From Hetaerina americana (Eukaryota > Arthropoda > Insecta > Odonata > Calopterygidae), in assembly GCA_022747635.1 (NCBI GenBank), contig JAKTNV010000012.1:124001-188000 (forward strand): a DNA stretch of 64,000 nt, written 5' to 3'. This document shows positions 1 through 12,200 of the stretch, piece by piece. Each line of letters starts with the position of its first letter. Positions within the stretch are counted from its first letter, which is position 1. A program made the translations under genes and the position numbers. Under the pieces are notes generated by a model, which saw nothing but the letters and a program-made list of their open reading frames with translations, ran no database searches and was not told the DNA's origin.

Positions 1-146
1 AAGTTTTTGGGAAATTGGGCATCATGTCTAATATTCTGGTTCAAGGCTTTATTAGTTTCATCCGTAACGATTTTGCATTTTTAATTTTGTTTGTTTATCT
101 GAGTATGATGTTCTATATGTATATATTTCTGCATTATCAATTGCAG

Positions 147-223
147 GACGTATTGAGGATGATAATGCAACAGTGGTGGCAGATGAAGAAGGAATTGACT
201 TATACAGGCCACCTTTAGCAATT
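147..223 (+). CDS. Gene A exon E7
   Basis: A 77 bp exon between a pyrimidine-rich acceptor (ending ttgcag) and a gtaagt donor. Entered in phase 1, it reads through with no stop and gives an acidic segment containing DEEGIDLYRPPLAI. It is identical in gene B (29063-29139) and gene C (60516-60592). Confidence 0.72.
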
Positions 224-3200
224 GTAAGTTTTTGTCACAATACTGTGTCCTAAAGTGATTAATTAGTTTTAATAATTGGTTTGTCTTAGTAATCAGTAGC
301 TAGTTCTTTATCATCTGCATGATCTTTTTCTGCTGGCATTATCCTGAAAATTCCTCAGGAGATTGATGGCGGCTGTTGTTGGCCGATTGTGTGTGCATGC
401 TAGATCAGCCATGGTCACACCTAGTTCTTGCTTTTCTAAGAATTTACTTTTCAATCAATTGGCTATATTTAAACCCTTTTGGTGTAGCGGACCAATTTAT
501 TGGCTTTTGCATCTCTAGTAAAAAGTGCAGATGGCTGATATATTGGCCCAAATGTAAGCTATCGTTTAAATCGCTCTAGTTTATTGAATTTTTATTGCCA
601 CTTGTGTATTGTTTCTTGTATCATAAATATAAAGCCTCTGCTTTGTATAATTTTTTTTCTCTCTTTTGTATACCTTTGGGTTAATTACTCTGTTTATGGT
701 TTTTCTATCTCTTGTAAGTATAAATCTTACACTAATTTTTACATTGAACTGTTTACGTGTGGGGAAGTGCATTCTAATGGTTTGCTTGTTTCTTTCGCTA
801 AGTGGTCTCTTCTGTATTAAATATTTTTAATTCTGCACACTTTTGAATGCTTAATGATGAATCTGCTCTGATACCAACTGCTAAGACTTAGGTGATGCGA
901 TCTTAGTGAAAGCATTGCTATGCAAATATATTGCTTTTCCTTTTCTTCCGTCCTAGGTAATCATTTAGGCTGTTTGTAATGTGATGGTATTGTAAGCATT
1001 TCTCTTTCTAAATCAGCCTTTTTCTTTTACTGCCTTGAAATGGAGTGTACATTGTGGATAGCATGTGATGAACACAATTCTCTTTTGGCATTGAGTTGTG
1101 GTGCTGTTTTTCTCATACAAGGTAGTGGTGAAATCATACGGGGTTTTGAAAAAATATTTACATTTTTATTTTTCCTATGAAGAAAACAGCCCAACAACAA
1201 TGATGACTAAGCACAAATACACTGCAAGAATCATTGAGTCTGTTGAGATGGAATGCCTCAGGGGTTGGAGTGTTGCATATCTCCTCGTGTAAGTAGATCA
1301 AACACTAGACTGGAGTGTCTATTCAAGGTAAAAAAAAGAATTGTGCAATTTGTGGTGGAATACAGGGTGCGTTCCAAAAGTAATGCAATTTTTTTAATTT
1401 ATGAACAGATTTGAATGAACACGAAATTTTCTTCAAATGACTGTCTTTGGCGCCTCGCCACATTTTTTTCCGGCAACTGCCATGACCGGTATGTGCCCTG
1501 AAAGGCATCTTCGGGGACCTCTTGCAAGGTCTTCGTGGCAGCTGATTGGATCTCTTCTATGGATGAAAAATGGGTTCCTTTCAGGGCTGCCTTAATACGA
1601 GGGAAGAAAAAGAATCCTGCTGGGGCAAAGTCAGGGCTATAAGAGGGGTAGGGTAGCATTAGCACATGATGTTTGGCCAGGAACTCGTGCTCTTGTAGAG
1701 CATTGTGGCAAGGTGCGTTGTCATGGAGTTGCCAGGTAGCGGAGATGTCTTTTCTCGTCCTGATGACCCTTTTTCCGAGTCTGTCCAGCACATCCACGTA
1801 GTAGGCAGCGGGAACTGTATGTCCTGGGGGAACAAACTCCTGTGCTGTCGAACAAGAAAATGATCGTTGTTTTCTCTTTTGATTGCTCATTCTTGCCTTT
1901 TTGGGCTTGGGGGACTGTTCGGTGTGCCACTCAAGAGCTTTGGCGTTTTGTTTCTGGGTCTTATTGAAAAATCCAGGTTTTATTGCCAGTGATGACGCGG
2001 TCCAAATAATCAGGTTCATTTTCAATACTTTGCGAGAGCTCACTTGAAATTTCCACTCAGGTGGTCTTTTGGTTGTCTGACAACACCATGTGCACGAGCT
2101 TGGCGCACACTTTCATCATCGCTAAATCTTCAGTAGCAATGCAAAGCACAACAGCAGACTTACACAGTAGTAAGTTCAGTTCATTGGTTTAATGGTCACC
2201 ATCTTGATACTCAATCAATGGCCAGAGTCCAACAATTATCAAACACGAGCCACATTGGCGTCGTTTTTCCTGGTCGATGGCCGCCCAGAGTTTTGTTCAT
2301 CGTGGACCTCTTCCCGGCCCTCCTTAAAGGCCTTTAACCACCTTGAAACTTGTGAGTTGGTCAGAGCAGAGTCCCGGTAAGCCTCGGGGAATCATTTTCT
2401 TTGTGTCCTCGAGAGATTTTTTCAGCAGAGCACAAAACTTAATCGCATGATGTTGCTTGATCGTCAATTTAATTTTTTTCTTGGCACGGTCAGTGTGTAG
2501 AAGTTAGCATTAACCTACGCCCTGCCACTTCCACAGCTTGGAGAGCCCTGAGAATGGTTTTGAAGCAATGATTAGAGTTCCCCCCTCTACTACCTGCTCC
2601 AAGGGGTTCGATCCCACTCCAACCAATAGGAGCAGGAGCGGCAAGGGAAATTTGATTGCATTACTTTCAGAACGCACCCTGTTTACATCCAGGAGAGAGA
2701 GGTCGCAAACAGTATGCATAAATTATAAAAAAAGGTGTGGAGATGCTAGATGAATGATTGAACAACACCTTTTAGAACAAACTATTGTGCAAAATGTGAC
2801 TTTACAGTGGCAGACGGAAAGTTATGCTCCTCAAAAGTAATTCTTTATTTTTTGTAATGTTTTTGCATGTCTTTTTGGTTAATTTTGTTTAGTAAAAAGT
2901 GTTTTCATTAGAAAATGTTACATATAATGTATTACTATTGTTTCCCTAAATCAAATTTTATTGCTAAAAAATTGTTCCTGTTTAGTAGACGGTTACAATT
3001 CCAATTCTTTTGTCAGACAATGTAAATTTCATGCCTTAATGTTACCTAATTCAGTTACTCTTCAATCAAAACAACTGCATGTGGATATCTTTGAAAATGG
3101 CTTCAAGATATTTTTTTCCCCCAGATGATACATTTGATTAATATACCCTCCACATATTTTGCTTGTACTGCTGGCTGAACGCGGCACTAAGAGGGTTAAT

Positions 3201-6200
3201 AATATCATGGTGACTCCTATCGCTTTTTCCTCTGGGACATTTTTGAAAGTCTGAGCAAAGAAATCAGAAATAATATGACTGAACTCTAGCTGGGAAAAAT
3301 GTGTGACAACAAGCAATACTGAGATATTACACAAATGAGTCCTCTGAATCAGCAAGCATGCAAATATTCCAGGAAATCCCTCCTCATCATGCCTTATGCA
3401 AAAAGTTGTGAAGTGAGTTATGTTAAAAAAATATTCTTACTGATTTTGTGAATTATTTGCAATTCCATGTGCTCATTGGGCATGGTTCAACTGTATCTCG
3501 GCGACTCGTTGTATTTTTCATTGCATCTTTGTTTTGACATCATAGAAGCATGAGAATTGTTATGTTTAGATATACTTTGCTTTGTTTAAATTTAATTGCA
3601 TTTGATCAGTTTGATTTCTTTTGCAAAATCCACCCTGTGGTAACCATCACGTTAAGTTAACATTTATTTCCTGACTCCAATCACCAAGCTAGCAACTTAC
3701 TTCATAAACTCCCACATGGTCATTAGGATGTATTTTTTGTTCTTCTCTGTGACCAGGTCCAAAGTACAAAGTTAGTATAAGAAGTATCTGGGAGAGCTTC
3801 TGAAAAGTAATTATTTCAGGTGATGTTGTAATGCCTAAAAATTCCTCCCGTGTACTTTCCTTGAGCGTCGACACACTTATGCTGTGGGCTTTTCCGTGAC
3901 TCAAAGGTTCCCTGGTAGGTGGTGCCTGGAAGGTCCTTGAGGGTATGCGTGCAAGCTTCTTTGATGGCACTCGGTCCTATGGTGGTGTCCTTTGAGGGAC
4001 GAGTTCACTTTTGGGAATTGGAAATTGTCTGTTGGTTCCAAGTCGGGACTTTTGAGTGGGTTGGGGAATTGTCGAGATGCCATTGCAGAAGGGCTTCGCA
4101 AGCAGACACTCGACTCAGCTCTTGGTCATCTGGCTAGACCTTCAGGACAAGTTTAACACAGATCATTCACTTCACCAAATTTTCAGAGATAATGCTGTGC
4201 ACTGTAATCTTACCAATGCTAACACAATCCTAGATCATGTGCACATTTAACCAATGGTGTGAATTCATCCTTTTAAGCTCATGTTGAGGTCATTGGATCT
4301 TGGTGTAGATCCAGAGCAGGACTCGTCCTCTACACCCTCATAGCCATCTTTAAAGAGCTTGTGCCACTTAAAAAATATCAGTTTGTGTCATGTTTTCATC
4401 TTTAAACACTTAGCAAATCATGCTCAACGTCTCCTTACCCAAATTCTCCAGTCCAACAAAACATTTGAGAGCGTACTGCTGTTCAATCGATCCCTGTGTT
4501 TTGCACTGGCACCGAGTCACTCGAAAGAGGTCCGCTAAAAACGCAATCTAGCATAAAGGAACACTGGCAGGTGATAGGTGCTTGGAACTTGTTGAAGATT
4601 ATACCCTCAATCACCGAGCATGTGTGTTGGAAGCTTGCTGCCACATGCGTTCACGTCAGAAAAAAATTATTCTCAATACTTTTTTTCTATACCATATATA
4701 TCTTTACCGTTTCAGTTTGGGTTCTGCCATGGTCATGTAATAAATGCATCTAGTGGGAAGGTTTATAGAAATTTTCCCATTGATTATATTCTAGGTCCAT
4801 AGTATGGAGATACATGTGCTTTTTAATGCACATATTATTATTGACAGGTCCTCTCTTTTCTATAATCTATCCATTCTTTACCTCTGTGAAGATTTTAGTC
4901 CATATCCCTTTAATGAGGGTTTCCACTTCATCTGGAAATAAGGGGATCGAGATGGTGCGGGGGCTAACGTACTGGCTTCCCACCCTGAGGGCGCGGGTTC
5001 AAATCCCGGCGGTGTTGAATATTTTTCAGAGGTATCTCGATCCCTACTAGCGGTGCTTTGTGGAGGGCACTTTGAGTGAGTACGCCGTCCGTCGGATGGG
5101 ACGTTAAGCCGCGGACCCCTTGGCGCCTTTCGTAAAGAGTAGGCTAATGCCGACGCCGGGTTTCTCTCCACCCTTCATCCTTTCCTGTCCTTCCCCTATG
5201 GCGCAAATGACCTTAGCTGTCGGTCGCCTCCCCTCAAAACTACTACTACTCTAGAAATAAAATATGTATCTGACTGATAGAATTTTGATATCATGGGATG
5301 AGTAGGTTGGACTTGACATGTATTATTGTAAACTTGGGTATTACCAGTCAGAGACCGTTATTTGCAATTCTCGCATCAATATTTACAAGTTCTTGACACC
5401 AGCGTTTTAAAATGAAGAGAATGCATCAATTTGATATCATTCTTTTCAGGAGGATTTCCTGATGGAGGAGAAGAAGCGGAAATTTGATGATCGAGGGAGT
5501 GGAGATTTTAGTGAGTATTTATGCATCATTGATGGATTATTTATGATTATTCCTAATGCACTGATGTGTGAAATGTATGGTGTGCCCATTTGAAGAGGGG
5601 TGTTTGACAAATTAGGAGACATTTTATTTTTTAACCGCTCTTGATCAAAATGTTGGCCTTTCATTGATCACTGTTGTCATTTCATAGTTCATTTCCAAAA
5701 GAATAACGCTATCAGTGTTGTAGGTTGTGTCAAATATGTGTGTCAAATTATTGCTTAATATGTGCAACAGTTGGCTGCCACAGTTAATGCCAAGTTGACA
5801 AAACTAGGTTTTAGGTAGTTGAAGAGCAGTATGTCCTTGAGAGAACTTGCAATATCCCTCAAGGATATATTGCGTATTTATACTTTGTATGTACCTCATA
5901 TTAGTATACTTGTAGGGAAGTGGGCAATGGGGGCAAATGTAGTCGAGAGAATCCTGCTGGTATCCGTAAATTTCCAAGATAATGTCAGTATAATGTTTAT
6001 TCTTGAGACATGACTCATTTAATGAATGTAAATGCCATTAATGAGGCTTCTAAGGAGAAGGGCCACAAGATGGTTCAAGTCTTGCATGAATAAAAATGAT
6101 AGGTGAAGCATTAAAATTTGATATTATGCAATCATAACAAAATAAACCTCCAGAAATATAAATATGAAACCCTGTAATGTGCATACCTACCTTGTGTTTT

Positions 6201-9200
6201 TTCATTGAATTTCACCAGCCTATTACAAAGACTGGATATTTTGGCGATGAAGTGCCTCAAAGTATGTTATCAGAAGCAGTTCCCTTGGTGGCAGTTGTTT
6301 TCTGCTGCAAAATTACCCGTTTGATTCAGATGTAAAAATAATTGTGCCTAAAGGAAAGCAGCCTTCCACATATTGATTTGATTCACAGCCAGGCAGCCAG
6401 TGTCTAACATTGCAATAAACAACGAGGACAGTGATCTGGATAGTTTTCAAGTTTTTAGTCCTGTTGGATTATGAAAAAACTTGCAGTTTCAAATGGAACA
6501 AATTTTAAAGAAATGTATGTTCATTTTACTTTAAATGTTTAAATCGAAACAGTGGTTATGAGGTCTGTTCAAACGTTTCCCGAAACTATTTTACAGCATG
6601 CCTCCAGGGGGATATTTTTTAATCCAATTGGTGGTGTTGTGTCCATAGAAACTTCCCGCACTCCTACCGTCAACCACTTAGTTGATTAGTTACAGTCATC
6701 AATATGACTGTAGTTAAAGAACATTGCTTGAAAGGGGTGTCTGTGGAGCATGGCAAGAAGTCGGACCCATGAAGTAGAGTTCTTTAATGGAGCAGCTTTG
6801 TGTTCTGTGAAATTCAGTGTAAAATTGTCCAATTCCATCATGGAAATTTTGGATGTGAAGAGTTGATTATCAAGGCGAGGATGCTATGGAACATAGGATG
6901 AGTGGTTCGGAAAGGGGCGGCAATCTGTGGAAGATGACTAGCATTCAGGAAGACCATCAACGTTTGCTGATGAGAGAGTGAACCCTCTCGTTCATGCAAA
7001 TGCATGTTTGATTGTCAGGGAACTTACCGAAGATTAAGATGTTGGATTTATTCATGCTGTGGAGTCACCTTCAACTGTGTGCCTCGTCTGATGCCAGCAC
7101 ACCAGAAATAACATCCATTTCAAGTCTGTCAGGAACAATTTGATCGAGCTGAAGAGGATGAATTCTTCTTCTCCGGAATCATTTCAGGAATAATGGGTTT
7201 TTGTGTATGACAAAAAACAGAAGTGCAATCTTCACAATGGATTGGTGAACCATCCCTTCACTCCAGAAAAGCTTGACAAGTTTGCTCAAATGTCAGGGTG
7301 ATGTAGACTGTTTTTATATGCAAAGGGGGTATTGCATCACGAATCCCTGCCTAAAGGCCAGACAGCACAGGTGTATACCTGGGGGTTATGAAACGCCTAA
7401 GGAAGAGAAATGGGCAAAAGTGGTGCGTACATAGGAGGAGTGGCAAGTGGTTTTTCTGCCATGCCAGCAAGCTGCTGTGCTATCCTTCCCACCTTACTTG
7501 CCAGTCCTGGCCCCATGTGACTTAATTCTCTTCCCCAAACTAAAAAGGCTGCTGAAAGAAAAAACATTTGACGCAATTCCAGAGAAAAATTCGATGCAGG
7601 ACCTTACTATGAGCATTCCGGGACTGTTTCAACCAGTTGAAACACCTTGGGGGTAAGTGTATGTGTTGCGAAGGAGATTACTTGGAAGGGGACCCTGACC
7701 AATAATTTGTCAGTGTAGTACGTTTTTTGTGATAACTAAAGTTAGGGAAATTTTTGAACAGACCTCATATCCTTGAAATAATTTTTTTTCCTTTGGTATT
7801 AAGTACCCGCAAAATCTTTGGATTACAAACTATATTTTTTGAAAAAATGTCTTTTCTCCTGTTTGGAGACTTTTTTTTAGTTTCATCCTAAGGCTCAAAT
7901 TTTTAAATATGATTGTTTTTATCCGAGAGTGATATTCTTGTCTGTTTGTGCCTTACCAGTTTCAGAGCCTTTCAAGGGTTTTATCACTGAAGTTCTTGAG
8001 CAAGATAAGGGTGAAGGATTGATCAGTCTACCATTGGCAGATGTAAGTCCACATTTCAAATCAATCTCATTATGTGATTAATTAAAATTATTAGTAAGTC
8101 TTGTTAATCAGTTGCTAGCTCTTTGTGATTCTGCATGGTCTCTTACTGCGGACATGTCACTGAGAATGTGTCAGGTCATTGAAATATGCAGTCAAATTGG
8201 TGTGGTGTTCAGTGTTGTGGATGTTATTGCGAGGCAGCATGTCTGTCAAAAGCGTCAATGGGTGTGCTTCTCAAAGAGGCCTTTTTTTGCTTTTTTTCAG
8301 TCCCAGCTGTGGTGGGACCAAAAAAAGGCACAAAAAATAATGCATTTTTTCTCTGGTAATAGTTGGTGTATGATATCAGGGTCACAGGAAAAAACCCACC
8401 TTTAGTCACCTGTAAGCAATTTTATAGAAAATCATTGTTATTTAAAGTGCCATTGTGGTTGCGGGGATGTCTTTGTTCCTCTGTCCAGATATTGGGGATA
8501 AATTTTCCATCATTAGAAGTCTTGAAGTTATTGATAATAATAACAGGTTAATATTAGTTTTTGTAGTCTGAATGTCAGAAAAATGTTCACAGTCGTCCTT
8601 GTTTGCTGCCATTAGAAGTGAATGAGAAAACTGTGGGACCGTCCATGTGGCGTTGATGGGAATAATATCTCCCGAGTTGCTGAGAGCCAATGTTAGAGAG
8701 GGTTTTGTATTTGAAGGCGTTAAAATATTTCACGAGTCATACTCGCATGTAAATGAGGTAAAGCAAAGGTCCAATTGGTGTTATTTCCACCAGCATGTAA
8801 AACTTGGGAATCACCCTCTTCTGGAAAACTGGGAATTTGGTGGATATTCTGGTCTATAAAGAATGAAGGGCACACTTCACTTCACGGGAAAGTTCTTAGC
8901 CTCTCAATTGCGGGTGTATTCATGAGACTTGTTAGATATGCCTAGGTATTCTTTGTTCTTCACAAATACTGTCATGTTTGACCCTTAATTAAGAGACATT
9001 GTAATGGAAACAATTGTTTTGCAGCAGGAGGTAAGGACGAGGAGTCATGTAGGACTAAAGTCTCTTTTACATGGAACTCAAGCAGTTGGTACTAACACCT
9101 ATAAGAGGAAATAATGTACTTGATCTATTAGCTAAAAAGTTGTTGGTAGGTGTCCTAAATATTGCAATGGTTATAGTGACCACTGTGTAGTGTAATTGAA

Positions 9201-12200
9201 AGTCAATGTGATAATTGGGAAAAGTTAGATACTCAAAAGAAAGATTTACTTGTTCGACCGGGTTGATTATGATGTATTAAGGCGAGGGTCGTAGCAGTCT
9301 TCAAGGATTATTTTAAGAGTGTAGTAGCTGCGGAGAACGTGAGTGAACATGTGTGGTACCTTGCTTGTGTTATGCAGTCTGCGTTAGAAAAATACATACC
9401 TAGGAAGTTAAAAAGTCAAGAGGGTGGAACCTAGATGCTACAAGTACTCGAAAGCAAAATGGCATGGTATTTGAAAATAAGGAGAGCATACAAGGACAAG
9501 TGTAGCTATAAATGAAATTTAAAAATATAAAACAGGTAAAGCATTAGCTAGGAAAGCATGTCACCAGGCGCAAAAGAATTCAAAAATAATTAAGTAAATA
9601 TCTGGACAATAACTCATAAGCACTTGAATCCTATTCATGGGAGGTTGAGGGAAATAAGTCGACAGTACCAATTTAAAATAGAAATGGGGAAAAACAGTGG
9701 CAGTAGAGAAAAAGTTAGTACACTAAACCATTGTTTTCATTGCACTTTTTAATCCCCCGCCGGAAAAATTTTGAGTTGCTACCTGATCACTTCCATGAGC
9801 CTGTCTCTGAAATTGTGATGTCTTCTCTTGGAGTTAAATGGCATCTTACAGATACAAGTCCAAACAAATTCGGTAAAATCCCTGCTCCCTCATCAAATCC
9901 CTGCTTGTGTGTAAATAATGATGGTATCCGAATTGGTTTTGTATTTATAATATTTAATACATCCTTAAATGATCACCTAGCACCCAAGAACTGGAAAGTA
10001 GCCAATGCATGCCCATGTATGAATAAGGCACAACAGAAGATGTGAGAAATTACCATCCCGTCCCCCTCCCATCTATCTCATACAAAATTGTAGGGCACGT
10101 AATTATAATTTCAACAGGCCATGAACAAAGGTTCGTAATGGATCATCTGACCAAGTGAGCAGCTCATCGGGTGGCCCACAAGGAAGTGTCCACTATTGTT
10201 CCATTTATACAATAAATACATCAGTTATCAAGTTTCAAGTAAACTGAGTCTATTTCCTGACAAAGCAATGGTATATAGGGACATTAAGACATGAATTTAA
10301 AGAAATTTTCGATGAATATTTGGTGGAAGGGTATTTCACCCTTACACCTTACCTTAAACTTACAGCACACAGGAAACCAGCATAAAAAACATAGAATCGG
10401 TAAAATATTTTGTTGTTATCATAACTAAGGACATATCCTGGGGAAAACTAGTTGACCATAGGTTGAAATAGAGGCTAAATTTACCGTGTAAATTTTAGGC
10501 AGGTTACTTATCCAAATATGTGACAGACACATCACGGGCCCCGACTAACTCTGGGAGATCACATCACCAACGTAAAATCAGGGAGAAAAATGGTGGATTG
10601 GATAGATTTAAAATGCTGTTTTTTCCTCATACCATAAGAAATCAAAATGGACATTACAGCAATCACTCAGGAGATGACTGGCATTTGTAGTGTATATATT
10701 TTGTCGATATCCTGAATGTTATTTTTGTATTTGATGGTCCCATCTTTTTAACAGTTCTCCTGCATGATTTGAATATGCAAGGTCCGTCCCAAAAGTAGTA
10801 TGACTGAGTTGACTAAAGGAATTCATTGCCAGAATTGATGAATTCACTCAAAAGTCTAGGAAGCAGCACACTTTTGCATCCACATGCCACTTCCAGCAAG
10901 TTTTCCATGACTCGTATGCCTTCTGGAAGGCGGTGCCTGGAATGCTGCTGAGCTCCCCGGCCTGTTGTAACACTTCCATCAAGCCATGGCATCCTTTCAG
11001 CAAGGATTTGAGGTGGGAAAGAGGAAGAAGTCTGGTAGGGGATTGTCTAAAAAATTTAAATCCTCACTCACATGTTCAAGAAGCTCTTGGTATATACACA
11101 AGCGAGTTTCCTTTTATTCGTTCAAGAGCACTTACAGCACCCACTTCGCATACACCTTTCGCATGCCCATGTTTTCGGGCACCAATCAATGCACATCACT
11201 TTAAGGGATGGAGGGAAGTTCTTCAGAAACTATGCAAACATTCAATCTGCGATCCCTGTCCAAGAAAGCCTTCACTGTAACAAGTTCTTAGTCAATTTTT
11301 GAGGTCAAAGGATGTCCTGAACGTTCGGCATCTATAACATCTTCTCTGCCCTCCCGAAACAACTTGTGCCTCTCAAAAGCACCCATTCTATGGCGTTAAC
11401 ACCATAAGCTACCTTGAGCATGTCCTGAGTCTCTTTCCTGGTTTTGCCCAGTTTCATGCAAAATTTGCTGGCGTAGTGCATTTCCAATAATCAGCTCAAA
11501 ACAGAACGTAATGAGGTTACATTGTGAGGGTTTCGAAAACCAGCAATCCACACTCCAGATAGGCCAACTGCCACAGGCCTCCTGCCTTTCCGGAGACTCC
11601 CCTCCCTTGAACCTAGCCAGAGAAACCGCCGTCCATCCTTCCGTTTACCCAGGAAAAAATAAGTCCTACTTCTTTTGAGACGGACCTTGTACATATCTTG
11701 TTATTGAATATTGTTCCATATAATAACCCCTTTTTGTGTGATTAACTTAGTTTAAGCTTATTCCCAAACTGATATTTGTGTAGATGAGTAATGATTGTGA
11801 TTTTGTATGTATGGCTTGTAACCTGACATCCCCCACCACATGCCTTGTAGGGTATAGCGAAGATGCAGATAAAATGGCCTCTACCACCTTTGTTCGATGA
11901 CATTGACTTCTTATGAGCACTTAAGCAGTTAGTGAGGTGTACTACCAATCGCTCCTTAAATTGGCTTACCTTTGGTTTTTGAGGCCTCTAAAATCTCTAT
12001 TGCTGCACAGTCATCTAGTACGGAAAGTAAAAATCCCTCAATTTCCATTCACTTTAGTGGTAACGTTCATTGCTATGAAGGGAAATGGTTTTCTCCTCTG
12101 CAAGCCGGGTCTGCTTTCACCAATTTTTTTGACCAGGTCCTTTAGAAGTTACGAACAGTACTCCCCAGTTATTTTTTTAACCTTTTCAAGACAATCAACA

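Noticed and set aside
2807..2835. Possible 29 bp micro-exon (ttacag ... gtaatt) in the intron after M1
   Set aside because: Its length would break the phase between E7 and E6'.
4942..5020. A functional tRNA gene
   Set aside because: The A- and B-box-like sequences belong to the SINE head, and no complete cloverleaf or anticodon arm was found.
4878..5171. 97-codon minus-strand open frame
   Set aside because: It lies in the tRNA-derived SINE, which is noncoding.
9731..10045. 104-codon plus-strand open frame
   Set aside because: It is part of the CR1/jockey-type LINE fossil, not a host gene.
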